Below are positions 1-9,417 of a stretch of 64,000 bases of DNA, one piece after another. The stretch is from Dehalogenimonas sp. W (lineage in GTDB: Bacteria; Chloroflexota; Dehalococcoidia; Dehalococcoidales; Dehalococcoidaceae). A program made the translations under genes and the position numbers. Positions within the stretch are counted from its first letter, which is position 1; every line of letters starts with the position of its first letter. The notes under the pieces are model-generated. The model saw only the letters and a program-made list of their open reading frames with translations, did no database searches and was not told where the DNA came from. The stretch spans positions 1,612,001-1,676,000 of the forward strand of contig NZ_CP146612.1 of NCBI RefSeq assembly GCF_037094495.1, given 5' to 3'.

Positions 1-535
1 AGTAATCCCGGTCGGTATCGTGGATGATTTTATCCAGTGTCTGTCCGGTTCTGGCGGCCAGAATATCCCGGATGATGTCCTGAAGACGGGTGATTTCCTT
101 GGCCTGAATCACAATATCAGACGCCTGACCCCGGGCGCCGCCGAGGGCCTGATGCATATGGATGGTGGAATTAGGCAGGGCAAAGCGTTTGCCCTTGGCC
201 CCGGCGCAAAGCAGGACAGTTGCCATGCTGGCGGCCATGCCGACACAGATCGTGGACACCGCCGGACGAATCAGCTGCATGGTATCGTAGATCGCCAGAC
301 CGGCCGAGATCACGCCGCCGGGTGAATGGATGTACAGGTGAATATCCTTGTCCGGGTCTTCCCGGTCAAGAAACAGCAATTGGGCAATGATGGTATTGGC
401 GACCTGATCATTGATTTCGCTGCCCAGGAATATAATTCTCTCTCTGAGCAGCAGGGAATAAATATCAAAAGACCGTTCCCCGCGGGAACTGCTTTCAATT
501 ACCATCGGGATTATGTTGGATGGATTCATAGTCAT
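1..535 (-). CDS. clpP: ATP-dependent Clp protease proteolytic subunit ClpP (3' end outside window)
   Basis: Serine peptidase that forms the double-heptamer chamber of the Clp protease and degrades unfolded proteins delivered by ClpX or ClpC in the cytoplasm. About 178 residues are visible on the minus strand. The nucleophile motif GMAASMA and the histidine motif MHQALGG are both present, and the window cuts the gene just after TDRDY, close to where the catalytic Asp lies. The ATG at 535 overlaps the tig stop (TAATG) and has GGAGG about 10 nt upstream. A second in-frame ATG at 529 is possible. The order tig-clpP is common in bacteria. Confidence 0.95.
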   Translation of the reverse strand, partial: MTMNPSNIIPMVIESSSRGERSFDIYSLLLRERIIFLGSEINDQVANTIIAQLLFLDREDPDKDIHLYIHSPGGVISAGLAIYDTMQLIRPAVSTICVGMAASMATVLLCAGAKGKRFALPNSTIHMHQALGGARGQASDIVIQAKEITRLQDIIRDILAARTGQTLDKIIHDTDRDY

Positions 536-1950
536 TATTCGGTTGCCTCCTCTTTTTCCTCTACCGCTTTTTCGGTTTTCTTAACGGTTTTTTTGGCCGG
601 AGCTTTTTTAGCCGCGGCTTTGACCGGTTTTTTGACGTCACCGGCTTCAGGCGTTTCGCCGGCGTCCTGCCCGGCCAGTTCTTTCAAACGGGCCATGGTC
701 TTGCGGGACAAAATAATTTGATTAATCTCATCACGGGCTTCCGGCCCTTCAAATCCCGGACGCTGGGCTTCGCGCTGATCCTCAGGGATGCCGGACAGCA
801 TCACTTCAATCTCGGCGTTTATCTCTTCTTCGGTAACTTCAATGGCTTCAGCCGTGGCGAGTTGTCCCAAAATCAAAGAGCGGCGGACCCGTTCCTCAGC
901 CTGGGGGCGCAGCTGCCGGGCAAGGTCTTCCGGATTAACCCGGGCAAGTAATTCCCGGTATTCTTCCTCGGAACCCACCTGTTGCTGCCAGCGATCCAGC
1001 TGCTGATTCACCAGACGTTCATATTCCATGTCCACCAGATTGGACGGGAACTCAGCCGTGCTGACCTTAACCAGTTCGTCAACCAGCTTTGACTCAAATT
1101 TGCCTTCGGCACTGTTTTCAAGCTGTTTGCGATAGTTGTCGGTCATCCGTTCTTTGAGTTCGGCAAAGGTTTGAATTTCAGCTACGTCGATTGATTTAGC
1201 GAATTCATCATCCTCCGGCGGCATATTCTCTTCCTTGACTTCATGCACTTTAATCTTAAATTCAGGTTCCTTGCCGGCCAGTTCCGGTTTGGCGAAGTCA
1301 TCGGGGTACCTGAGCTTGAATTCTTTTTCATCACCGGCTTTAAGCCCGATAAGCGCTTCGGAAAAACCCGGGGCCGGATAACCTGACTCCAGATTGATAC
1401 CGATTTGGACGCCTTTTTGGTTAACAAAAGGGGTTCCGTCAATATTGCTTTCCATATCCATGACGGCCAGGTCCCCGTCTTTTACCGGCCGCTCAACAGG
1501 TTCCCAGGTGGCTTTTTCGTGGCGTATCTGCCGGATCATATTGGTAATGATTTCTACCGACACCTCCACCGGTTCAGGAGATAACCGGATGCTTTTATAA
1601 TCACCAAGCTCAACCTTGGGCGGCAGCGGCACTTTGGCCTTAAAAATAACCGGGTCGTTCTGCAGAATCTCAACTCCGGGTGTGCCGAAGCTTTTTAGAT
1701 CCTGTTCTTTAATGGCGGCTGAACAGGCTTTGGGTAAGACCTCATCCAGAGACTCTTCAATAAGCCGGTCCTTGCCAATATAACGCTCCAGAATCGGCCG
1801 GGGCGTTTTACCTTTGCGGAAACCCGGGACTTCGGTCTTTTTCACCAGCCTCTGATAGGCGTTTTCCATGGCTTCCTGCATGTCCGCGGTGTCCAGCTCA
1901 ATGGTGAGCAATGCCTGGCAACCTTCAATCGTTGTTTCGGTGACTTTCAT
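535..1950 (-). CDS. tig: Trigger factor, ribosome-associated chaperone and prolyl isomerase
   Basis: Trigger factor binds the ribosome near the exit tunnel and shields nascent chains. The ribosome-binding signature is seen as [11 protein letters not shown] near residues 45-55, followed by the FKBP-like domain and a helical C-terminal domain. At about 471 residues it is slightly longer than usual because of a Lys/Ala-rich charged tail of roughly 30 residues ([11 protein letters not shown]). I chose the ATG at 1950, which has GAGGT 5 nt upstream, over the TTG at 1953. It lies between aspS and clpP and is probably co-transcribed with both. Confidence 0.95.
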   Translation of the reverse strand: MKVTETTIEGCQALLTIELDTADMQEAMENAYQRLVKKTEVPGFRKGKTPRPILERYIGKDRLIEESLDEVLPKACSAAIKEQDLKSFGTPGVEILQNDPVIFKAKVPLPPKVELGDYKSIRLSPEPVEVSVEIITNMIRQIRHEKATWEPVERPVKDGDLAVMDMESNIDGTPFVNQKGVQIGINLESGYPAPGFSEALIGLKAGDEKEFKLRYPDDFAKPELAGKEPEFKIKVHEVKEENMPPEDDEFAKSIDVAEIQTFAELKERMTDNYRKQLENSAEGKFESKLVDELVKVSTAEFPSNLVDMEYERLVNQQLDRWQQQVGSEEEYRELLARVNPEDLARQLRPQAEERVRRSLILGQLATAEAIEVTEEEINAEIEVMLSGIPEDQREAQRPGFEGPEARDEINQIILSRKTMARLKELAGQDAGETPEAGDVKKPVKAAAKKAPAKKTVKKTEKAVEEKEEATE

Positions 1951-1986
1951 CAATACCTCTAAATATTATTACTATATTATTATAAG

Positions 1987-3783
1987 CTAATCTGGTACGT
2001 TTAACGAAATATGAACCTGGTCAATTTGAGCCTGACTGACCTCAGACGGCGAGCCGAACATCGGGTCAATCCCCGCCTGGTTCTTGGGGAAGGCAATTAC
2101 TTCCCGGATAGTCGGCTCCCCGGCTAAAATGGCAACGACCCGGTCAATTCCCGGCGCCACACCGCCGTGAGGGGGCGCGCCGTATTCAAAGGCATCCAAC
2201 AACTGCCCGAATAGTTCCTGATAGCGCTCTTCGGAGTGCCCCAGCAACTTAAACACCTTTCGCTGCAGGTCCGGCTGGTGGATACGGATGCTGCCGCCGG
2301 CGATTTCGTAACCGTTCAAAACCAAATCATAATGGCGTCCGTGGACTTTGCCGGGGTCGGTATCAAGCAGGGCTAATTCAGTCTCCCGGGGGGCGGTGAA
2401 CGGATGATGCGTCGGCTGCCACCGTCCGGCCTCCTCGCTCCAGGTAAAGAGGGGGAAATCCACCACAAAAGCGAAGGCCAACTCATTCGGGTCAGCCAGT
2501 TCAAGGCGACAACCAAGGTCAGACCGGAGTCCGCCGAGTACAATGTTTGTCCGTTCATGCTCGCCGGCCACAATCAGCAGCAGGTCCCCGGCTTTAGCCC
2601 CGGCCCGCTGTGCCATTTCCCGGATTTGTTCTATGGTTAAATATTTGGCGGCGACTGATCTCACCTGTTCAATATCAAGGGTGTCCAGCTCACCGGCCTC
2701 TGAACCGAGGGCGATGGGAACCAAACCGGCTGCACCGAGTTGTTTAGCAGTATTGATCAGATCTTCAATTTGTTTCTTGTTGTAACCGCCGCAACCGGGG
2801 GCAGCAATTGCTTTGACCACCCCCCCTTTAGCTACGGTGCCGGAAAAGACACTAAAAGCAGAATCACGGACGATATCGGACAGGTCGGCCAGTTCCATGC
2901 CGAAGCGCAAATCCGGTTTGTCGCTGCCGTAGCGCTCCATGATGTCTCCAAAACTCAGGCGTGGAAACGGCTTGCGAATCTTTTTATGGGGCACGACGAT
3001 CTCTGCGAGACTGGTGAACAGCCCTTCCAGCAATTCCATCATGTCTTCTTCATCAACGAAGCTCATTTCAAGGTCAAGCTGGGTGAATTCGGGTTGTCTG
3101 TCAGCCCGCAGGTCCTCATCCCGGAAACAACGGGCGATCTGATAGTATTTTTCCACCCCGGCCACCATCAACAACTGCTTAAGCTGTTGCGGCGATTGGG
3201 CGAGCGAGTAAAATTTCCCCGGATAGACCCGGCTGGGCACCAGATAATCGCGGGCGCCTTCCGGAGTGCTTTTCAGCAGAATCGGCGTTTCAATCTCCAG
3301 GAAACCCCGGTCATCCAGATAACGGCGCATAAAGCTGACGACCTGATGACGCAGTTTCAGATTGGCGGCCATGCGCGCGCGCCGGAGATCCAGATAACGG
3401 TACTTCAGGCGCAGGGCTTCATCAACTTCAACTTCTTCATTAATATAGAACGGCGGGGTTTTTGATTCGTTGAGGATTTCAACACTGTCAGCCACCACTT
3501 CCACCATGCCGGTTGCCATTTTTGAGTTTTCCGTGCCGGCCGGACGACGGGTGACGGTACCGCTCAGCTTGATGACGAATTCATTACGCAGGGCTTCAGC
3601 CAGATGATGGGCTTCCTTGGTATTTTCCGGGTTAAAGACCACCTGCACAATACCGGAGCGGTCGCGCAAATCTATGAAAATCAGATTACCGTGGTCGCGA
3701 CGGCGGTGAACCCAGCCGGCCAGTGTCACCCGCTGGTTAATGTCGGCTTCGGTAAGTTCTCCGCATTGATGGTCTTTTAACAA
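1987..3783 (-). CDS. aspS: Aspartyl-tRNA synthetase, bacterial type
   Basis: Class II synthetase charging tRNA-Asp, and possibly tRNA-Asn. The 598 residues show the N-terminal OB fold (VTLAGWVHRRRDHGNLIF), motif 2 (RCFRDEDLRADRQPEFTQLD) and motif 3 (GIDRVVAILAG near the C-terminus). The long insert between motifs 2 and 3 marks the bacterial form. The start is TTG at 3783, with GAGGAAG upstream. A good sigma-70 promoter lies at 3817-3845. First gene of the aspS-tig-clpP operon. Whether it is discriminating cannot be decided from the sequence alone. Confidence 0.96.
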   Translation of the reverse strand: MLKDHQCGELTEADINQRVTLAGWVHRRRDHGNLIFIDLRDRSGIVQVVFNPENTKEAHHLAEALRNEFVIKLSGTVTRRPAGTENSKMATGMVEVVADSVEILNESKTPPFYINEEVEVDEALRLKYRYLDLRRARMAANLKLRHQVVSFMRRYLDDRGFLEIETPILLKSTPEGARDYLVPSRVYPGKFYSLAQSPQQLKQLLMVAGVEKYYQIARCFRDEDLRADRQPEFTQLDLEMSFVDEEDMMELLEGLFTSLAEIVVPHKKIRKPFPRLSFGDIMERYGSDKPDLRFGMELADLSDIVRDSAFSVFSGTVAKGGVVKAIAAPGCGGYNKKQIEDLINTAKQLGAAGLVPIALGSEAGELDTLDIEQVRSVAAKYLTIEQIREMAQRAGAKAGDLLLIVAGEHERTNIVLGGLRSDLGCRLELADPNELAFAFVVDFPLFTWSEEAGRWQPTHHPFTAPRETELALLDTDPGKVHGRHYDLVLNGYEIAGGSIRIHQPDLQRKVFKLLGHSEERYQELFGQLLDAFEYGAPPHGGVAPGIDRVVAILAGEPTIREVIAFPKNQAGIDPMFGSPSEVSQAQIDQVHISLNVPD

Positions 3784-3816
3784 GTTACTTCCTCAGATTT
3801 GCTAATACAAAGAGTG

Positions 3817-3845
3817 ATTATATCCGAAGGACTATTTGAGTTCAA
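3817..3845 (-). promoter_or_regulatory. Promoter of the aspS-tig-clpP operon
   Basis: Minus-strand TTGAAC (3840-3845) and TATAAT (3817-3822) are separated by 17 bp, a near-consensus housekeeping promoter. The predicted start is near 3810, leaving a leader of about 27 nt before the aspS TTG. Confidence 0.75.
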
Positions 3846-4247
3846 CCATATTTGGGCCCCTTCCCTATTAAGCAGCCGTGATAAGTCACCCGCCGGCGCC
3901 ACGGGTTTTGCATGCTTTACGACTTTGGCTGGAGTCTCTGACGCCCGACTGTTCATGGTGCTGCCTGAGAAGGTAATTGAATTTCATAATTCGGGCCAAT
4001 TTTCGGGTAACGAACAATTTGCCAGCTTTGGCAAAAAAGGGGTTTAATCGTAAAAGGCTTTTTCGTAAAATTTTAACATCAATTGAAACAAATACCGGCT
4101 TTCCTGGCTGATAAGGCAGAAGAAGACAAACAATGCTGGAAGTACTTACAACATTAATAAACGTGCTGATATAATAGCACACTAGTATGTATAAGTCAAT
4201 AGGCAGATGTCTCATTCAGGATATTTAGCGTTTGGTATCCGGATGAC
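3846..4247. other. Intergenic region with no supported gene
   Basis: This stretch separates the divergent aspS and suf operons. Short open frames exist on both strands, for example 3886-4215 minus, but they have no clear ribosome binding site and no recognisable family. A TATAAT-like element at 4170-4175 sits within the small inverted repeat GTGCT/AGCAC. Nothing else is evident. Confidence 0.6.
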
Positions 4248-4269
4248 TGCCGAAATGATGACTTCGGCA
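4248..4269. promoter_or_regulatory. Inverted repeat upstream of the suf promoter (possible operator)
   Basis: TGCCGAA (4248-4254) and TTCGGCA (4263-4269) form a perfect 7-bp inverted repeat with an 8-bp spacer. It ends 13 bp before the -35 box of the sufC promoter. The position suits a regulator binding site, but no regulator is identified. Confidence 0.4.
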
Positions 4270-4282
4270 ATAAATTTGCGAT

Positions 4283-4311
4283 TTGACCCGATGGATATTG
4301 TAAGTGATAAT
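4283..4311 (+). promoter_or_regulatory. Promoter of sufC-sufB
   Basis: TTGACC (4283-4288) and GATAAT (4306-4311) are separated by exactly 17 bp, directly upstream of sufC. The expected transcript start is near 4318, followed by the ribosome binding site GAGG at 4331-4334. Confidence 0.75.
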
Positions 4312-4340
4312 AGCCTCAGTCAACTCGTAAGAGGTATATT

Positions 4341-5099
4341 GTGGATAAAGAAAAGTTACTGGAGATAATCGGGCTTAAAGTAGAGGTCGGCGGTAAGGAA
4401 ATTCTGCACGGCATTGACCTGACGATTAACGCCGGAGAAACACACGTCATATACGGTCCTAACGGCAGCGGCAAAACCACCCTGCTGATGACGATCATGG
4501 GTTTTCCCCGCTATAAAATTACCGCCGGTAAAATCATGTTTGAGGGTCAGGATGTGACCTATGCCTCATTAGATGAGCGGGCCAGGGTGGGCATCGGGCT
4601 TTCATTTCAACGACCGCCGATCGTGCGCGGTGTAAAAACCCGAGACATGGTTAACGCCTGCTTTAATGGACGGGAGGAAGCGGCAACGTTGACGGCACTG
4701 GCTGAAAAAGCCAATATGACCGGTTTTCTGGATCGTGACATTAACCACGGCTTTTCCGGCGGCGAAACCAAACGCTCCGAATTATTGCAATTACTGGCCC
4801 AGAGCCCGGACCTGGTACTGCTGGATGAACCCGAATCAGGCGTTGATTTGGAAAACATTGCCCTCATCGGCGAATTGATTAATGATTTACTGGGAAAAAC
4901 CCACCCGATGCGCAGCCGCACCCGCAGCGGCCTGATTATTTCGCATACCGGTCATATTCTCAATTACGTTAATGCCCGGACAGGTTATGTCATGTTTGAG
5001 GGGCGCATCATTTGCGAGGGTGATCCTCACGAAATTCTGGAAACGGTGAAGATAAAAGGCTACGGAGAGTGTGCTTCATGTCAGACGTGCAAAAGATGA
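4341..5099 (+). CDS. sufC: Fe-S cluster assembly ATPase SufC
   Basis: ABC-type ATPase that drives the SufB scaffold in iron-sulfur cluster assembly in the cytoplasm. The 252 residues include Walker A (GPNGSGKT), the ABC signature in the divergent form FSGGETKR, and Walker B (LVLLDEPESGVD). The start is GTG at 4341 with GAGG 6 nt upstream. The C-terminus ends in CASCQTCKR, with three closely spaced cysteines that the E. coli-type protein lacks. It overlaps the SufB-type gene by 22 bp. No cysteine desulfurase, SufU or SufE lies nearby. Confidence 0.93.
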   Translation: MDKEKLLEIIGLKVEVGGKEILHGIDLTINAGETHVIYGPNGSGKTTLLMTIMGFPRYKITAGKIMFEGQDVTYASLDERARVGIGLSFQRPPIVRGVKTRDMVNACFNGREEAATLTALAEKANMTGFLDRDINHGFSGGETKRSELLQLLAQSPDLVLLDEPESGVDLENIALIGELINDLLGKTHPMRSRTRSGLIISHTGHILNYVNARTGYVMFEGRIICEGDPHEILETVKIKGYGECASCQTCKR

Positions 5100-6322
5100 A
5101 TAACCAGGCGAACCTGGAACGCGCCCGACTGGCGGCCGACAAAAAAGCCGGCGCCGGTCAGGATATAGATTTAACGCAATATCAGGTGACGGACAAAAAG
5201 GCCAAAGAATACCTTGACCGTCCGGAAACCATCGCTGAAGTAGATAAAGCGCGGATGCTGGAATCCGGGATCATGATAGACGACCGGTCCGGGCGATCCG
5301 GGACGTTCGTCCAGATGGATAATACCCCCGTTCACTTTGGAGCCGGCCAGGACGGCATTGAGGTCATGAGCGTCAGCCAGGCCTGGGAAACTTACGATTG
5401 GCTCAAGGACTACTGGTGGAAAGCCGTTGCCGTTGATGCCGACAAATACACCGCCCATGTGGAGCTTAACGGCGCCGACGGCTATTTTATCCGCGCCTTG
5501 CCGGGAGTAAAAACCGAATATCCGGTGCAGGCGTGTCTGTATTTACAACATAATAAATCGGTCCAGGATGTTCACAATATCATCATCGCCGAAGAAGGCT
5601 CTGAATTGCATATTATCACCGGCTGCGCGGTGGCTCATCGTCAGGAAATGGGGCTTCACCTGGGTGTTTCGGAGTTTTTCATCAAAAAAGGCGCCAAGGT
5701 CACCTTCAGCATGATCCACAACTGGACTGAAGCCACCGAGGTCAGGCCGCGTACCGGCGCTATTATTGAAGAAGACGGCCTGTTTTTATCCAACTATGTA
5801 ATTATGAAACCGGTTAAATCAATCCAGTCTTCACCGATCGCCCACTGTATCGGTAAGAATGCCACCGTACGTTTCAACACCGTTATGGTGGCCACGCCCG
5901 GTTCTCACATGGACCTGGGTTCACGGGCATTTCTGGACGCTCCCGGGGCCCGGACCGAGATGATTGCCCGTGCGATCACCGCCGGCGGCGAAATCATCTC
6001 CCGCGGCTATATGGAAGGAAATGCGCCGGATATCAAGGGACACCTGGAGTGCCGTGGGTTGATACTCAAGGACGGCGGCAGCATCCATGCCATCCCGGAA
6101 CTAAAAGCCACCGTGCCGAATGTGGATATGTCTCACGAAGCGGCGGTCGGTAAAATCGCCGAGGAAGAAGTTGAGTACCTGATGGCGCGCGGTTTAACCC
6201 GCGATGAGGCCACCGCGGCGATTATCCGGGGCTTTTTGAAAGTGGATATTGAAGGGCTGCCGGAGGCATTAAACGCGGAACTGCAAAAAGCGATTCAGGC
6301 TTCAGAAAGCGAAGCCTTGTAA
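5078..6322 (+). CDS. sufB: SufB/SufD-family Fe-S cluster scaffold
   Basis: Partner of SufC, with the right-handed beta-helix core of the SufB/SufD family. Recognisable stretches are HCIGKNATVRFNT, GSRAFLDAPGARTEMIAR and the C-terminal HEAAVGKIAEEEVEYLMARG. About 414 residues from the ATG at 5078, preceded by GGAG. The upstream in-frame ATG at 5069 lies deeper in sufC and has a weaker context. Having one SufC and one SufB/D protein, without SufD, SufS or SufU, resembles the minimal two-gene systems of archaea and anaerobic bacteria. The SufB or SufD assignment is by arrangement rather than residue proof. Confidence 0.88.
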   Translation: MSDVQKMNNQANLERARLAADKKAGAGQDIDLTQYQVTDKKAKEYLDRPETIAEVDKARMLESGIMIDDRSGRSGTFVQMDNTPVHFGAGQDGIEVMSVSQAWETYDWLKDYWWKAVAVDADKYTAHVELNGADGYFIRALPGVKTEYPVQACLYLQHNKSVQDVHNIIIAEEGSELHIITGCAVAHRQEMGLHLGVSEFFIKKGAKVTFSMIHNWTEATEVRPRTGAIIEEDGLFLSNYVIMKPVKSIQSSPIAHCIGKNATVRFNTVMVATPGSHMDLGSRAFLDAPGARTEMIARAITAGGEIISRGYMEGNAPDIKGHLECRGLILKDGGSIHAIPELKATVPNVDMSHEAAVGKIAEEEVEYLMARGLTRDEATAAIIRGFLKVDIEGLPEALNAELQKAIQASESEAL

Positions 6323-6348
6323 GCCGGCAACATAATACTATGCCAATT

Positions 6349-6380
6349 AAAAAGACCGATGAGAAATCATCGGTCTTTTT
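6349..6380. terminator. Bidirectional intrinsic terminator between sufB and the zinc-ribbon gene
   Basis: The 14-bp perfect stem AAAAAGACCGATGA / TCATCGGTCTTTTT (6349-6362 and 6367-6380) closes a GAAA tetraloop. U-runs on both strands fit termination of the convergent sufB and 6416-6610 genes. Confidence 0.9.
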
Positions 6381-6415
6381 GTGCCAGGGAACCGAACCGG
6401 TTCCCGAATTTAGCC

Positions 6416-6610
6416 TCAAGACGATACGCTGGGGGCACACCCCATGGCACCATAACCACCGCTACTGCCACCGCAACTGAAGCTGGAAAGAACCTTTTCC
6501 ACTTCAACGCCGCCGCACTTTGGGCAGGTCACCTCGGCGGCATCTGAGAAATGGCGCAGCAATTCAAATTTAGACTCACATTTTTTACAGGAATATTCGT
6601 ATATCGGCAT
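6416..6610 (-). CDS. FmdB-family small zinc-ribbon protein
   Basis: A protein of 64 residues beginning MPIYEY, with CKKC and CPKC pairs that form a zinc ribbon, then a Gly/Ser-rich tail. This is the FmdB/CxxC_CXXC_SSSS family, often called a putative regulatory protein, with no firm biochemical role. The ATG at 6610 is preceded by GGAGGG 4 nt upstream, which is why I prefer it to the longer frame starting at 6634. It converges on the suf operon. Confidence 0.85.
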   Translation of the reverse strand: MPIYEYSCKKCESKFELLRHFSDAAEVTCPKCGGVEVEKVLSSFSCGGSSGGYGAMGCAPSVSS

Positions 6611-6680
6611 TAACCCTCCATAATATATTGCCATTATACAATATGAGGATGGCTAGTAAAGTGACTTCGGTCACGCACTT

Positions 6681-6709
6681 TTGATTAAAGTAACCGCCAT
6701 GTCTATAAT
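6681..6709 (+). promoter_or_regulatory. Promoter giving a leaderless transcript
   Basis: TTGATT (6681-6686) and TATAAT (6704-6709) are spaced 17 bp. The -10 box ends 6 nt before the ATG at 6716, so transcription should start at or next to the start codon. The hairpin GTGAC-TTCG-GTCAC (6661-6674) lies just upstream of the -35 box. Confidence 0.7.
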
Positions 6710-6715
6710 CAATTG

Positions 6716-7348
6716 ATGAGTTTAGCGACTACCGCCTTAACCGGTCTGTTTTCTGAGACTGACCTGACACGGATCAATAGCCTGGCAGCGACAAATTTCC
6801 AGAATTTGGGCCAAAAATATCAAAAATTCATTGCCCAGGTCATCCGGGTATTACGCGAGAATTTCCCCTCGGCGACGGTTTATAACGACGCTGACCTGGC
6901 CCAACTGGCGGCAATTGCCGATGTCATCGGCCATGATTCCAGGGCGATGATGAAACGGTTGAAAACCGCCTGCACGGGTTGCGGTTGGTGCTGTTCCAAA
7001 ACCAAGCGTATTGTAGTCACCGAGGCGGATGCCGACCGTATCAGCCGGAAACTCAAACAAAAGCGTGAAGCGCTGTTTGTCTTCAATAATGGTGAATGGG
7101 AAATTCGGCAAGCCCAACCCTGTCAATGGTGGAATCCGAGGAACGGCCGATGTACCATATATAATGAACGTCCCCACACCTGCCGGTCCTGGCCCCTGGG
7201 TATTAATGATAATGATATAAACGCCATCATTCCGCAAAGTGAATGTAATTACGCCGTGGTAGCCTTGGCTCATAAAACCGTCATGCTGCTTCAGGCGATT
7301 GAAGCAGGCCAGGGAGTCCAGCCCTTAGCACCTGCAGCGGGTATTTAG
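6716..7348 (+). CDS. YkgJ-family cysteine-cluster protein
   Basis: The 210-residue protein has a cysteine cluster typical of the YkgJ/UPF0153 family. CTGCGWCC lies near residue 86, and later CQWWNPRNGRC and the TC of HTCRSWPLG provide further cysteines. The family is thought to bind zinc or an Fe-S cluster, but no reaction is established. The N-terminal 80 residues are helical and not diagnostic. No ribosome binding site precedes the ATG at 6716, in line with a leaderless mRNA. The next gene, ygiQ, starts 1 nt after the stop, so the two are co-transcribed. Confidence 0.8.
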   Translation: MSLATTALTGLFSETDLTRINSLAATNFQNLGQKYQKFIAQVIRVLRENFPSATVYNDADLAQLAAIADVIGHDSRAMMKRLKTACTGCGWCCSKTKRIVVTEADADRISRKLKQKREALFVFNNGEWEIRQAQPCQWWNPRNGRCTIYNERPHTCRSWPLGINDNDINAIIPQSECNYAVVALAHKTVMLLQAIEAGQGVQPLAPAAGI

Positions 7349-7349
7349 A

Positions 7350-9116
7350 ATGTTCTTACCGACTACCCGTGCAGAAATGACCCAGCTCGGCTGGGAAGAG
7401 GCTGATGTCATTATCGTCACCGGAGACTCGTATATAGACAGCCCCTTCATCGGGGCTGCCGTTATCGGCAAAATATTGCACCAGGCTGGATACCGGGTCG
7501 GAATCATCGCCCAACCCGATATCACCTCCCCTGCTGATATTACCCGGCTGGGCGAACCCCGGCTTTTCTGGGGGGTTACCGGGGGCAGTGTAGATTCCAT
7601 GGTGGCCAATTACACTTCGCTGAAGAAGAAACGAAGAAGCGATGACTATACCCCCGGAGGGCTAAACACCCGGCGCCCCGACCGGGCCGCTATTAAATAT
7701 ACGAATCTGATCCGGCAGTATTTCAAAGGCACCGCCCCTATCGTTTTAGGCGGCATGGAAGCCAGTTTGCGCCGGGTGGCCCATTATGACTATTGGGATG
7801 ACCGGATCCGGGGCTCTGTCCTGATAGACGCCAAGGCAGATTATTTAATCTACGGCATGGGCGAAAAAGCGATAACCGAACTGGCCGGCGCCCTGGCAAG
7901 CAAGTCAGCCGTCAAGTCAATCCGGGGTCTGTGCCGGGTGGCTAATGAAGCGGAAATTAACGAACTCCGGGGTGAATATCTGGAGTTGCCGTCACTGGAA
8001 CAGGTTGTCGCCAGCGGCGATTCATTCACCACAATGTTTAAACAGTTTTATGTAAACAACGACCCGATTACCGCCAAAGGTCTGTTTCAAAAACACGATA
8101 CCCGCTATCTGGTACAGAACCCGCCGGCATTGCCGTTAAGCCAGGCCGAGCTTGATGATGTTTATGCAATGCCTTATGAACGCGCCCAGCATCCTTATTA
8201 CCAGCGTCTGGGGAAAGCTAAAGCCCTGGAAACGATCAAATTTTCCATCCAGACTCACCGCGGCTGTTACGGCGAGTGTAATTTTTGCGCCATCGCAGTT
8301 CATGAAGGCCGAACCGTCCAATGGCGAAGCGAGGCTTCAATTCTGGCAGAGGCCAGGCGACTAACCGAATACACGGACTTTACCGGCTACATCCGGGACA
8401 TCGGCGGACCGACGGCTAATATGTACGGGTTTGAATGCGCCCAAAAACTCAAACGAGGGGCCTGTGCCGATAAGAGATGCTTATCACCGGGAGTATGCCC
8501 CACACTTAAGGCCGACCATTCCAGACAAATCTCATTGCTTAACAAACTGCGCCGCATAGACGGGGTTAAAAAGGTGTTTGTGGCCTCAGGTATCCGCTAT
8601 GACATGGTGTTGAGTGACAAACAACATGGCGAGCCCTATCTGAAAGAGGTGATCCGACACCACGTTTCAGGCCAGATGAAAGTGGCGCCGGAGCATAGCG
8701 AGCCCAGAATTCTAAAAGCGATGGGTAAACCGGGTATAGAATCGCTGCTGAAATTTAAAGCTGAGTTTGACCGCATCAGCGCCAACGCCGGTAAGAAACA
8801 GTTTCTAACGTATTATTTGATCGCCGCGCACCCGGGCTGCACGGCGGCGGACATGCGTAAGCTGAAACAGTTCATCAGCCGTAATCTGCGGATAAATCCC
8901 GAACAGGTACAGATATTCCTCCCGGCACCATCCACCTGGTCAAGCGTGATGTACCATACCGGGAAAGACCCTTTCACCGGTAAGCCAATATTTGTAGAAA
9001 AAGACCTTAAAAATAAAGAAGGTCAAAAAGAAATAGTCACAGGCAGAGACGCGCCACATCAGCCACCAAAAAGAGCCACCAAGACAACGGATCGCTCTTT
9101 CGTTCGGAAACATTGA
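7350..9116 (+). CDS. YgiQ-family radical SAM protein
   Basis: Radical SAM protein of 588 residues in the YgiQ family (UPF0313). The N-terminal part resembles the family's cobalamin-binding-like domain. The Fe-S/SAM motif CYGECNFC lies near residue 309, inside HRGCYGECNFCAI. A second cysteine group, CADKRCLSPGVCP, near residue 375 is characteristic of the family. The C-terminal SPASM-free tail is basic. Substrate and reaction are unknown. It starts with ATG one base after the upstream gene and is the last gene before the AT-rich region. Confidence 0.88.
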   Translation: MFLPTTRAEMTQLGWEEADVIIVTGDSYIDSPFIGAAVIGKILHQAGYRVGIIAQPDITSPADITRLGEPRLFWGVTGGSVDSMVANYTSLKKKRRSDDYTPGGLNTRRPDRAAIKYTNLIRQYFKGTAPIVLGGMEASLRRVAHYDYWDDRIRGSVLIDAKADYLIYGMGEKAITELAGALASKSAVKSIRGLCRVANEAEINELRGEYLELPSLEQVVASGDSFTTMFKQFYVNNDPITAKGLFQKHDTRYLVQNPPALPLSQAELDDVYAMPYERAQHPYYQRLGKAKALETIKFSIQTHRGCYGECNFCAIAVHEGRTVQWRSEASILAEARRLTEYTDFTGYIRDIGGPTANMYGFECAQKLKRGACADKRCLSPGVCPTLKADHSRQISLLNKLRRIDGVKKVFVASGIRYDMVLSDKQHGEPYLKEVIRHHVSGQMKVAPEHSEPRILKAMGKPGIESLLKFKAEFDRISANAGKKQFLTYYLIAAHPGCTAADMRKLKQFISRNLRINPEQVQIFLPAPSTWSSVMYHTGKDPFTGKPIFVEKDLKNKEGQKEIVTGRDAPHQPPKRATKTTDRSFVRKH

Positions 9117-9417
9117 AAAATAAAGCTAGAATCATATTTGTTCGCCGCTCTGTTTCTAATCCCCCAGTCTACTAAGTTCGTTACTGATTCTTAAAGGGCT
9201 GTAGTATAGTTTTGTCAGAGTAACCCAATAGCGAAAGTTGAATTATCCTACCTCTTTTGTCCCCGAAAACCATTCAAATTGTCTCATAAATGACAGGGCT
9301 GTAAAAATCCACGTCTGTCAAGTGATTCAGGTTTGTCAAGACTATTAAAATACGAAGTGGATCGGGATAGAAGACCAAACTCGGTTGGGTAATATCTGTC
9401 CTCGTCGAATATTTCAA
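9117..9417. other. AT-rich intergenic stretch without a gene
   Basis: About 300 bp following ygiQ, where base composition drops. The only repetition seen is short: GGGCTGTA twice and TTGTCA/CTGTCA-like segments. No open frame of note, no tRNA and no clear terminator is seen. Confidence 0.6.

Noticed and set aside
535-721. Repetitive Lys/Ala-coding sequence at the end of tig as a separate repeat element
   Set aside because: It is the in-frame, charged C-terminal tail of trigger factor and ends with the normal stop.
3886-4215. Open frame of 109 codons on the minus strand in the aspS-sufC gap
   Set aside because: No ribosome site, no family resemblance and an unlikely composition. It is best explained as a chance frame.
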